Shown here one piece after another: positions 25,758 to 34,221 of a DNA stretch of 64,000 nt. The stretch is taken from NCBI GenBank assembly GCA_965247125.1, contig CBDFGO010000002.1, positions 868,001 to 932,000 on the forward strand, written 5' to 3'. Source of the DNA: CALBJU01 sp965247125. GTDB taxonomy: Bacteria > Bacteroidota > Rhodothermia > Rhodothermales > UBA10348. How positions within the stretch are numbered: the first letter of the stretch is position 1; each line of letters begins with the position of its first letter. Position numbers and translations under genes: made by a program. The notes beneath the pieces are model-generated. The model searched no databases. It was given only the letters and a program-made list of their open reading frames with translations, and was not told where the DNA came from.

Positions 25758-26612
25758 ATGACCATGCGTCCAGCACTCAGCACCGGAGATTCTCAGCGCG
25801 GCTACCTGATTCCCATCGGGGGCGCCGAAGAAAAAGAAGTCAATCCGGTCATTCTCGAGCGTTTTGTCGAGCTCTGCGGCGGCGCGAATGCCAACATTGT
25901 CGTCATCCCTACCGCGTCCCGCCTCGTAGACACCGGCTCCATGTATGTGGAGGTGTTCGACGAACTGGGCGCCGGACATGCGAACTATGTGCAGCTTAAA
26001 ACGCGTGCCGATTGCGAGCGTCCATCTTATCTGTCTCGGCTCGACGAGGCCACGGGCATCTTCATCACGGGTGGCAATCAGCTTAGACTCTCGACCATAC
26101 TCGGGGGCACCCTGATGGCGAAGAAGATTCGGTATCTGAATGCACACGAAGTGCACGTGGCAGGGACAAGTGCAGGAGCGGCCATTCTTCCGGAGCACAT
26201 GATTGCCGGGGGCGATTCGGGGCCCACTCCGACGCTCGACAAGGTCATGCTGTCTCCAGGTCTGGGTTTGACCAACTCTATAGTCATCGACCAGCATTTC
26301 CGCGAAAGGGATCGCCTCGGAAGGCTGCTGACGGCTCTCGCCTACAATCCGTACGCATGCGGGCTCGGCGTGGATGAAGACACGGCCGCCTTCATCAATC
26401 CCCACGGTGTTTTTGAGGTCGTCGGCACTGGGGGCATCACGGTGGTTGATCCTTCTGAAGTGGAGTACTCCTCCATTGCAGAAATCAGAAAGCGAGAAGT
26501 TGTTAGCCTGACGAATGTCCGATTGCACATCCTGGGATCGGGGGCGCAGTTTGACATCAAATCTCGGCGGGCTATTGTCCATCCTGAACTTGAAAGGGAA
26601 GAACAGGCATGA
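25758..26612 (+). CDS. cphB: Cyanophycinase
   Basis: 284 residues. A serine exopeptidase of the class-I glutamine-amidotransferase-like (S51) fold that releases beta-Asp-Arg dipeptides from cyanophycin. The nucleophile elbow AGTSAGAA carries Ser138, and DQHFRERDRLGRL carries the expected His (about 180) and the arginines that hold the substrate. ITGGNQLRL supplies the conserved Gln. No signal peptide is present, so it is cytoplasmic and acts on the organism's own polymer rather than on scavenged material. The last four bases overlap the cphA start (ATGA), so synthesis of the degrading and synthesising enzymes is coupled. An alternative ATG lies six bases inside. Confidence 0.93.
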   Translation: MTMRPALSTGDSQRGYLIPIGGAEEKEVNPVILERFVELCGGANANIVVIPTASRLVDTGSMYVEVFDELGAGHANYVQLKTRADCERPSYLSRLDEATGIFITGGNQLRLSTILGGTLMAKKIRYLNAHEVHVAGTSAGAAILPEHMIAGGDSGPTPTLDKVMLSPGLGLTNSIVIDQHFRERDRLGRLLTALAYNPYACGLGVDEDTAAFINPHGVFEVVGTGGITVVDPSEVEYSSIAEIRKREVVSLTNVRLHILGSGAQFDIKSRRAIVHPELEREEQA

Positions 26613-29404
26613 AAATCCTATCCACCAACGTCTTTGTAGGTCCCAGCCTATACGCTCATTTCCCCGTCATCCGACACGTTTTGGACCTGGGCATTCTCGA
26701 AGAGTGGCCTACCGCGAAGCTCGGAGAAGAATTCGTCGATTCATTGATCGAAGCGCTACCTGGACTGCAGGAACACGGCTGCTCGTATGCCGAGCCCGGC
26801 GGATTCATACGCCGAATGCGCGAAGATGAGGGCACCTGGCTTGGCCACGTCCTCGAACACGTGGCTATCGAATTGCAGCACGAAGCTGGATCAGATGTCA
26901 CGTTTGGGCGCACCCGCTCGACCGGGAATCCGGGCGAGTACAACATGGTCTTCCAGTACAAGCAGCGTGACGTCGGGCTGGAAGCTTCGCGCCTGGGACG
27001 GATGCTGATCCTGCATCTGCTTCCGGAGGCCGTCAGTAGCCAGCTTGAAGAGGGTCCTGACGAAGACTTTGATTTCGAAGACGAAAAAACGTCCTTCATC
27101 CGGTTCGCGCAGCGCAAGGAATTCGGACCCAGCACGCAGTCGCTGGTCGACGCAGCCGTCGATCGCGGCATCCCGTGGCTCCGCCTGAATAAATACAGCC
27201 TGGTCCAGTTCGGCCACGGCAAGTTCCAGAAACGAATCCAAGCGACGATCACCAGCGAAACGCGCCACATCGCCGTTGAAATAGCCTGTGACAAAGAGGA
27301 CACTCACCACCTGCTCAACGACCTGGGACTTCCCGTCCCCCAACAGGAAATGGTTTACAGCGAACGGCAGGCGGTCCGTATGGCCAAGCGCGTTGGATTT
27401 CCCGTGGTGTTGAAGCCGCTGAATGCCAATCACGGCCGCGGCGTCTCCATCAATCTGACTACAGACAAAGAGGTCAAGGCGGCATTTGATTTTGCGCGCG
27501 AGGAAGGAACCAGCCGCGCCGTGCTGATTGAGAGCTTCATCACTGGTTTTGATCACCGGATGCTCGTGGTCAACAATCAACTGGTGGCCGTCGCCAAGCG
27601 CGTGCCCGGTCACGTGGTGGGAGACGGCAAGAATACAATCGAACAGCTCGTCGATATCGTGAACGACGATCCACGACGCGGAATCGGTCACGAGAAGGTT
27701 TTGACCCGGCTAGAATTTGACTCCAAGGCGATCGCGCACTTGGACGAGGCGGGCTACACCCGCGAGACCGTCCTGAAAAAAAAGGAAATACTCTATCTCC
27801 GTTCGACGGCAAATCTGTCAACCGGCGGGACAGCCATCGATCTGACTGACGTGGTTCATCCCGACAACCGCGCGATGGCCGTTCGTGCCATATCGGCTGT
27901 AGGCCTGGATATCGGTGGCGTCGACTTTCTCACAGACGACATCTCGCAGTCTTACAAGGACATCGGCGGCGCCATCGTGGAGGTGAACGCGGCTCCTGGA
28001 TTTCGAATGCATGTCGCGCCCTCCGAAGGCAAGCCGCGCGACGTGGCCGGCGTCGTGATGGATATGCTCTTTCCCGCCGAAGTGCCGCGTCGCATACCGA
28101 TCGCAGGCATCACCGGCACGAACGGAAAGACGACGACCAGCCGGATGTTGTCGCACATCATGAAAGGGGTGGGCAAGACGGTCGGCATGACCTCGACCGA
28201 CGGCGTCTATATCGACGGCCACCTCAGTGTCAAGGGCGACATGACGGGCCCGGTGGCGGCGCAAATTGTGCTGCGCGATCCGTCCGTAGACCTGGCGGTG
28301 CTCGAGACAGCACGGGGCGGGCTGGTCAAACGGGGACTGGGCTACAACCAGTCGAATGTGGCTGCATGCCTGAACATCTCGGCCGACCACCTGGGTATGA
28401 GGGGCATCGACACACTCGAACAACTCGCTGAACTGAAACGAATAGTCGTCGAGGTCGCTCAGGATGTGGCCGTTCTGAACGCCGACGATGATTTGTGTCT
28501 GAAGATGGCGGACTACACCCAGGCCGAACGCATCTGCTACTTCACGCTGAATTCCAGTCACGAACTCGTCAGAGAACATATCCGCGCGGGCGGGCTCGCC
28601 TGCGTACTTGAGCAGGGAATCAATGGGCACATGATCACCCTTTTCGATGGCGGAGCGCACATTCCCCTTCTGTGGACCCATCTCATTCCGGCTACTCTGG
28701 AAGGAAAGGCGGTCCATAACGTGCAGAATGCGATGTGTGCCTCAGCGATGGCCTACTGCCTGGACGCTTCACTGGAGGACATCCGGCACGGACTCAGGAC
28801 ATTTGACACGTCATTTTTCCAGGCGCCTGGCCGCATGAACGTATTTGACGAACACCCCTTCAAAGTCATCCTCGACTACGCCTATAACCCGGCGGCCGTA
28901 GACGCGATGTGCAAGACCGCGGCCCAGCTCACCGTCAATGGACGCCGAATTGTGGTTCTTGCGGCACCTGGCGATCGACGTGACGAAGATATCGACGAGA
29001 TCGGCCGTCTGGCTGCTGGACACTTCGATCATTACCTGTGCAAGGCAGACGATGACCGGCGTGGACGTGGCTTCGACGAAGCGCCGCAGCGAATACATGC
29101 TGCCCTCATTGCAGCGGGTGTTTCAGAAGATGCCATCGAAGTCATCCCCGATGAACAGCTCTGTGTCGATCACGCGCTGCGAATGGGCCAGCCCGACGAT
29201 CTGGTCCTCATTTTCGGCGATGACACCACGCGATGTTGGAAACAGATCATCGGCTTCGATTCCGACGGCGAACCCGCCGAAGCATCTGAAGCGACGAACG
29301 ACGTTGCCGAACTGCCGGACATTGGTGATTACGTCATCGAAAGTGCGGACACGCTCATCAGAGACGAGAAAGGCGTACGTCTTGCGAGAGAGGAAAACGA
29401 CTAG
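26609..29404 (+). CDS. cphA: Cyanophycin synthetase
   Basis: 931 residues. CphA elongates multi-L-arginyl-poly-L-aspartate: the ATP-grasp part adds Asp to the backbone and the Mur-ligase part adds Arg to its side chain. Visible in order: the N-terminal CphA domain (about 1-160), ATP-grasp (about 220-475; VVLKPLNANHGRGVSIN and VEVNAAPGFRMH), Mur-ligase P-loop GITGTNGKTTT with Lys507, ETARGG and the C-terminal ligase lobe. In the usual DYAHNP motif the His is replaced by Tyr (Tyr759), noted as a finding. A C-terminal extension of roughly 30-40 acidic residues follows the last lobe. The stop TAG shares one base with the GTG start of the next ligase gene. Confidence 0.93.
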   Translation: MKILSTNVFVGPSLYAHFPVIRHVLDLGILEEWPTAKLGEEFVDSLIEALPGLQEHGCSYAEPGGFIRRMREDEGTWLGHVLEHVAIELQHEAGSDVTFGRTRSTGNPGEYNMVFQYKQRDVGLEASRLGRMLILHLLPEAVSSQLEEGPDEDFDFEDEKTSFIRFAQRKEFGPSTQSLVDAAVDRGIPWLRLNKYSLVQFGHGKFQKRIQATITSETRHIAVEIACDKEDTHHLLNDLGLPVPQQEMVYSERQAVRMAKRVGFPVVLKPLNANHGRGVSINLTTDKEVKAAFDFAREEGTSRAVLIESFITGFDHRMLVVNNQLVAVAKRVPGHVVGDGKNTIEQLVDIVNDDPRRGIGHEKVLTRLEFDSKAIAHLDEAGYTRETVLKKKEILYLRSTANLSTGGTAIDLTDVVHPDNRAMAVRAISAVGLDIGGVDFLTDDISQSYKDIGGAIVEVNAAPGFRMHVAPSEGKPRDVAGVVMDMLFPAEVPRRIPIAGITGTNGKTTTSRMLSHIMKGVGKTVGMTSTDGVYIDGHLSVKGDMTGPVAAQIVLRDPSVDLAVLETARGGLVKRGLGYNQSNVAACLNISADHLGMRGIDTLEQLAELKRIVVEVAQDVAVLNADDDLCLKMADYTQAERICYFTLNSSHELVREHIRAGGLACVLEQGINGHMITLFDGGAHIPLLWTHLIPATLEGKAVHNVQNAMCASAMAYCLDASLEDIRHGLRTFDTSFFQAPGRMNVFDEHPFKVILDYAYNPAAVDAMCKTAAQLTVNGRRIVVLAAPGDRRDEDIDEIGRLAAGHFDHYLCKADDDRRGRGFDEAPQRIHAALIAAGVSEDAIEVIPDEQLCVDHALRMGQPDDLVLIFGDDTTRCWKQIIGFDSDGEPAEASEATNDVAELPDIGDYVIESADTLIRDEKGVRLAREEND

Positions 29405-31068
29405 TGGGCCCGATTAAGCTGGTTGACTCCAGACGACTTACCGGGCCGAATCTGGTATGGGACCATCCCGGCGCGCTGCTCGACGTGGCCTTCACTGATG
29501 CAGGCGTTGTGGATCTTTGGAAGAAGGAGATTATTGCTATTCGGTCAGCCCTGAGCCTGCCGGATATGGGACTTGTGGTCCTGCGCCGCGCAGAAGGAGC
29601 ATGGCTTGTCGTCGGAGGGCCTGTCGATCAGCTTTATGGACTCATCGAAGCTTCTGAGCTGGCCTGGGAAAGGGCCGTGAAGCGTTCTTCTGGTGAGACG
29701 ATCGGCGATCCTGATCTTTCGGCGGTCCTGTCTGAGCTCGACGACGAGCGATCTTCGGCACTGATCACCCTCCAGATTGAAGCAGCCCGTCGAAGTGTGA
29801 CCTTTTTCTGGGATGATGACGACGTATCGCTGGGTATGGGAGCAGGTTCTGGCTCGTGGCCACGTTCCCTTCCACCTGATCCAGCCTCGTTGGACCGGTC
29901 GGCCTATCATGATGTGCCCGTTTCAGTTGTGACCGGAACGAATGGCAAATCAACCAATGTACGGCTGCTCTGTCACATAGCCGCGTGTTGGGGGAAAACA
30001 TACGGGAGCACGTCTACCGATTGGATTCGTGTCAACGAAGATATTCTCGACACGGGAGACTACTCGGGACCAGGCGGAGCACGCACCCTGCTTCGAGACC
30101 CTCGAGTCGAAATCGCCTTCCTCGAAACGGCTCGAGGCGGATTACTTAGGCGCGGCACCGGAGTGCAGCGCGCCGATGTGGCTGCGGTTCTTAATGTGGC
30201 TGAAGATCATATGGGGCAGTACGGCATCAACGCAGTCGAAGACTTGATCGCCGCAAAGCTGATCGTCCGGCGCCTCGTCAAACAGGGTGGGCTTCTCGTA
30301 CTTAATGCTGATGACGCAGGCCTGGTAGAAGCATCGAAGTCGTTCCCCGATCAGCGGGTCTGCTGGTTCTCACTCGGGCCGCCCAACGTGGATTTCGGCG
30401 AGAGCTCCTGTTTCGTGAAAGATGGGATGATCGTCCACTGGGAGGGTGGCTCAATCACGGAAATCGCTGAAGTCGATGATATCCCCATTACGCTGGGCGG
30501 AAAAGCTTCCTACAACGTCTCAAACGTACTTTCGGCGACCGCCATCGCGCTAGGACTGGGCGTACCCGTCGATGCGATCCGTGACGGGCTGACGACATTT
30601 GAGAGCGATTTTAAGTCCAACCCGGGACGCAGCAACTACTTCGACGTAGGCGGTGTTCGGGTGCTGCTGGATTATGCCCACAACGTCCATGGCCTGAACG
30701 CTATTCTTGATACGACCTCAAAGCTTGGCGCGAAGAGGCGCATCATGACACTCTCCACCGCGGGCGATCGTACCGAAAAGGAGATCCGCGAACTCGCATC
30801 TGCCGCCGCTAAGGACGGGATTGATGACATCCTGGTCAGCGACTGCGTGGGGTATGAGCGCGAATTGGGTACGGGCGGTGTTCCTCTCATTCTTGCAGAT
30901 GAACTCAGGAAACATGGTATTGAGGCAGACGTGTTCGACAGCGAACTGGACGCAGTAAGAGCGGCTTTTGAAAGAGCAGAAGACGGAGACCTGCTGATTC
31001 TTCTCGTAAAAGCTGAGCGCGCCGAAAGCCTGGAAGTCATCCAGTTTGAAATCGAGCAACACGTGTAG
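29404..31068 (+). CDS. CphA-like Mur ligase without ATP-grasp domain
   Basis: 554 residues, starting with GTG inside the cphA stop (one-base overlap). Residues from about 170 parallel the C-terminal half of CphA: VVTGTNGKSTN with Lys182, STSTDW, DYSGPGGARTLLRDP, LETARGGLLRRG, NPGRSNYFDV and LDYAHN with His426. The ATP-grasp and the N-terminal CphA domain are absent and are replaced by a different 170-residue N-terminal region of unrecognised fold. The family logic is ATP-driven amide-bond formation on a carboxylate. Its place in the operon suggests a role in cyanophycin or a cyanophycin-like polymer, such as adding a different side chain or making a primer, but no substrate can be read from the sequence. 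Confidence 0.83.
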   Translation: MGPIKLVDSRRLTGPNLVWDHPGALLDVAFTDAGVVDLWKKEIIAIRSALSLPDMGLVVLRRAEGAWLVVGGPVDQLYGLIEASELAWERAVKRSSGETIGDPDLSAVLSELDDERSSALITLQIEAARRSVTFFWDDDDVSLGMGAGSGSWPRSLPPDPASLDRSAYHDVPVSVVTGTNGKSTNVRLLCHIAACWGKTYGSTSTDWIRVNEDILDTGDYSGPGGARTLLRDPRVEIAFLETARGGLLRRGTGVQRADVAAVLNVAEDHMGQYGINAVEDLIAAKLIVRRLVKQGGLLVLNADDAGLVEASKSFPDQRVCWFSLGPPNVDFGESSCFVKDGMIVHWEGGSITEIAEVDDIPITLGGKASYNVSNVLSATAIALGLGVPVDAIRDGLTTFESDFKSNPGRSNYFDVGGVRVLLDYAHNVHGLNAILDTTSKLGAKRRIMTLSTAGDRTEKEIRELASAAAKDGIDDILVSDCVGYERELGTGGVPLILADELRKHGIEADVFDSELDAVRAAFERAEDGDLLILLVKAERAESLEVIQFEIEQHV

Positions 31069-31138
31069 CCTCCTGCGCCGTTTACTCTTATGCGTTGTTT
31101 GGCGATATTGGGATCTCTCCATCGCTTCTACCTCATGA

Positions 31139-32080
31139 TTGGCACAACCATCCCACTATCGCATCGTCGAAGAACTCGGCCGTGGTGGCATGGGTGTGGT
31201 GTACAAAGCCATCGATGTGAATCTGGATCGAGACGTTGCGCTCAAGTTTCTTCCTCCACATCTCGCGGGCGACGCTACCGCCAAGGAGCGCTTCATCCAG
31301 GAGGCCAAGACGGCTTCGAGTCTCGATCACCCCAACATCTGCACCATCTACGACATTGCAGATGTGTCTGGATCCGATGATTCTACCGTTACGGCTGAGT
31401 CATCAGGCAGGACGTTCATTGCCATGGCCTGCTACGACGGCCAAACGCTGAGGAAAAAATTGGACGATGGTCCAATTTCTCACCAGGAAGCCGTAAATAT
31501 CGCGGCCCAGGTCCTCAAAGGGCTGGGAAAGGCGCACGAGGCCGGTATCATTCATCGCGATATCAAACCGGCCAACATCATGTTGACCTCCGATGGAACG
31601 GTGAAGATTCTGGATTTCGGTGTAGCGAAGTTGGGGGAAGGACAGGATCTAACCCGCGAAGGATCGACCATTGGGACCGCGGCCTATATGAGCCCAGAGC
31701 AGGCGCGGGGCGAAGAGGCCTCCGCACAAACCGATCTTTGGGCGGTAGGAGTACTTCTCTATGAAATGCTTACCGGTAAGAAGCCGTTCTCGTCCGGCTA
31801 TGAACAGGCCACCGTCTATTCGATTCTGAATGAACCTCACAAGGCGCTCGCGGACGACGATGCTCCGAAAGAAATTCGACTCGTTGTTGATCGGTTGCTG
31901 GAGAAAGATCCGGCGAAGCGCTTTGAACATGCTGCGGAGGTCTTGAATCTGCTCGGCGCAGGCGAGTTGACGATGAGCCACACGGGGTATCCGCCGGACC
32001 CGGCAATAAAATTGCCCTACCGCAGATCGCACTCATCGCGATCGTCGCGGCGTTGGGAATATGGGGACTCTTCACTGTGA
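31139..32080 (+). CDS. Ser/Thr kinase domain of a frame-disrupted receptor kinase
   Basis: 313 residues in this frame from a TTG. The kinase core is intact: GRGGMG loop, Lys36, HRDIKPAN with Asp141, and DFGVAKL with Asp159. However, the usual family start MIGTTI lies in another frame (ATG at 31135). After about residue 280 this frame runs into non-family sequence (YRRSHSSRSSRRWEYG), while the expected transmembrane helix appears in the frame of the next feature. The N-terminal hexapeptide and the C-terminal half share one frame and the kinase domain uses another, as if two compensating small indels bracket the kinase. A soluble kinase from the TTG is possible but is not the family's usual form. 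Confidence 0.6.
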   Translation: MAQPSHYRIVEELGRGGMGVVYKAIDVNLDRDVALKFLPPHLAGDATAKERFIQEAKTASSLDHPNICTIYDIADVSGSDDSTVTAESSGRTFIAMACYDGQTLRKKLDDGPISHQEAVNIAAQVLKGLGKAHEAGIIHRDIKPANIMLTSDGTVKILDFGVAKLGEGQDLTREGSTIGTAAYMSPEQARGEEASAQTDLWAVGVLLYEMLTGKKPFSSGYEQATVYSILNEPHKALADDDAPKEIRLVVDRLLEKDPAKRFEHAAEVLNLLGAGELTMSHTGYPPDPAIKLPYRRSHSSRSSRRWEYGDSSL

Positions 32081-34062
32081 TCATCCCATCGGACGCCGAG
32101 GCACCCGCCGCACCCCTGAAGGATGCCATCGCGATCCTTCCCTTTGACGTATTCACAGAAAACGACCTAGCCCCATCGGGTGACGAAATGGTCGTATTGC
32201 TGAATATGAAAATGGATGGAATGGCGTCAATCAGAGCACTCGACCCGCACGTGGTTCTCGGATACACACGCCGGCGGCCGGACCTCGTCATGGATCAGGA
32301 AACGGGAGGCGAAATCGCCGATCTGTATGGCGCAACCCACTACGTTCTGGGAAACATTGTGTCGGCCGGAGTCGGTATTCAAATCAGCGCTACGCTGTAC
32401 GACAGGACGGGAATTCAAGAGGCGGAGGCCAGCGTCTCATTCACCGAGCAGTCGGAGTATATGAGTGCCGTAGACAAGCTGACAAACCAGCTGGTCCGTT
32501 CCAAGCTCGAAGAGAGCGAGGGAGAGCTCGCGGCGCTGTCGCTTGGCACAACACATTCTTTTGAAGCTCTGAAGCTTTATCTCGAGGCTTCGCGCGCCCT
32601 TCGACAGGCCGATTATCGGACTTCAGCTGAACTTGTCGAACAAGCTCTGGAGCTGGATTCCACTTTTTCGATGGCGTGGTGGTTGAGAGCTCGAATTGCC
32701 GGTTGGGGAGGATTGCCTTTTGACGAGGTCGGGCCGAGTCGTGAAAAGGCGTGGCGGTATCCTGAAAAAATGCCAGAGTTGCTTCGACGCATTAACTTCG
32801 AGGCTCCAAGCGGCCTGGAAGAACGAACAAACTGGTACCAGAACGAGCTTCGGCAACAACCAGAAAGTATAGAGTTGAACAGCAGGCTTGGCGACATGTT
32901 GTTCCATCAGAATCCGTTCGAGTTCAGGGATGCCTCTGAGGCGATACCGTACTTCGAAAGAGTTCTGGAGATTGCTCCCGGCCGGATAGAATTCAACGAT
33001 CACCTCATCAGCCTCTACCTGCAACAGGAGAATCATCGTGCGGCCGATTCACTTGTCGCTGAATATGCGAAGTACAATCCGATCGGCGCGAAGAGATGGA
33101 AGGAAGTTCTCAGACTTTTGCACCGGGACGCTCAATTTCAGGAACGATTTGTTGACTCTCTGCTCGTCAATGCTTCGGATGAAGCCTTAGGAGACCTTGC
33201 GTATTTCACCGCGTGGGCAGATCATCCCGTGTCTTTTTCATCTCCAATGGCGTTTGATAAAAATGTTCTCCGATATCAACAATCTGCGTCCGCAATGGGT
33301 CTGGATAGAGCGATATCCAAGGAGATCCGCCTCTCTGAGAGTTTTCTGGAAGAAGGACCCAATTTCTCACGAGTCATAACTTATAATCTCACGCCGTCCA
33401 GTCTGCTCAATGTGGACGACCTGAATCAGCTGCAAGAATATGGCGCAACAATCGACGCTTTCCCTGTTCCCTATAGACCGACTCTATACTCAGAGCAGCG
33501 AGAAATATTTCTCTATTTTCTTGGACTCCTGGCCTGGAGAAATGATGATGTGCAGGGGCTTGGAGAAAAAGTTGAGGCTCTAAGAAATCTGAATAGCCTC
33601 GACTCCAATAATGAGGTCGCGCTTTTATTGGCCGCTCGACTCGAAGGATTGCGCCTCTTCAGTGATGGGGATTTTGAGGGTGCCGTACAAATCTTCGATG
33701 ACGGATTGTCTCGAAATCACTGGCCGAGAGGACAGCCATCATTTCCTACGACGGCTCTTACGGAGCGTTATCATCGGGGCCTCGCTCTGTACGAGTTGGG
33801 TAGAAAGGAAGAAGCCCTGGCTTCTTTTCGTTCGTTGGTGGACGGAGGGTTGTCGCATGCTTTGGAGTGGGCTGCCCACGCGCACGAGAAAGTCGCCCAG
33901 ATCCACGATGAACTCGGCAACACGGAACGGGCAATATTTCACTACGCGAAGTTCATCATGTGGTGGGAAAATGCAGCCGATCGATTGCAGCCCCGGGTAG
34001 AAGCAGCACGCGAGCGGATGAATGAGCTGGTTGTGGATTCTGCCCGCGAGCCGGCAAACTGA
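32053..34062 (+). CDS. TolB-like/TPR sensor half of the frame-disrupted receptor kinase
   Basis: About 669 residues from a TTG, but the frame is open upstream and already encodes the transmembrane helix KIALPQIALIAIVAALGI from 32008, before any usual start codon. It then has a TolB-like domain (AIAILPFDVF...YGATHYVLGNI) and TPR-like helices to the end. These are the parts that follow the kinase domain in the intact relatives at 22031-24397 and 36417-39467. The lack of a start before the membrane helix argues that this was once fused to the kinase at 31139-32080. The break lies between about 31940 and 32010. Confidence 0.6.
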   Translation: MGIWGLFTVIIPSDAEAPAAPLKDAIAILPFDVFTENDLAPSGDEMVVLLNMKMDGMASIRALDPHVVLGYTRRRPDLVMDQETGGEIADLYGATHYVLGNIVSAGVGIQISATLYDRTGIQEAEASVSFTEQSEYMSAVDKLTNQLVRSKLEESEGELAALSLGTTHSFEALKLYLEASRALRQADYRTSAELVEQALELDSTFSMAWWLRARIAGWGGLPFDEVGPSREKAWRYPEKMPELLRRINFEAPSGLEERTNWYQNELRQQPESIELNSRLGDMLFHQNPFEFRDASEAIPYFERVLEIAPGRIEFNDHLISLYLQQENHRAADSLVAEYAKYNPIGAKRWKEVLRLLHRDAQFQERFVDSLLVNASDEALGDLAYFTAWADHPVSFSSPMAFDKNVLRYQQSASAMGLDRAISKEIRLSESFLEEGPNFSRVITYNLTPSSLLNVDDLNQLQEYGATIDAFPVPYRPTLYSEQREIFLYFLGLLAWRNDDVQGLGEKVEALRNLNSLDSNNEVALLLAARLEGLRLFSDGDFEGAVQIFDDGLSRNHWPRGQPSFPTTALTERYHRGLALYELGRKEEALASFRSLVDGGLSHALEWAAHAHEKVAQIHDELGNTERAIFHYAKFIMWWENAADRLQPRVEAARERMNELVVDSAREPAN

Positions 34063-34221
34063 TTCCCCAGCGATAAATTCCGTCGATTGGCGTTTATCGA
34101 TAGAGAATCAGGGCCCTTTTGTCACCCTTTCGATCGTGCATCCAAAAGAGAATGACTTCGTAAGAACGGCGACCCAGTGCTCGATCTGATCGAATTTACC
34201 GTCCAACCACGCCAGCCCGCC

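Noticed and set aside
25497..26582. 361-codon open frame on the minus strand opposite cphB
   Set aside because: It is fully antisense to the well-supported cphB and the end of iadA, has no recognisable protein features, and reflects codon bias on the other strand.
26891..28717. Long minus-strand open frames opposite cphA
   Set aside because: They are antisense to a clear cyanophycin synthetase and show no domains or signal sequences.
31940..32010. Programmed ribosomal frameshift in the kinase gene
   Set aside because: No X-XXY-YYZ slippery heptamer with a downstream stem is visible, and a second frame change at the gene's start points to indels instead.
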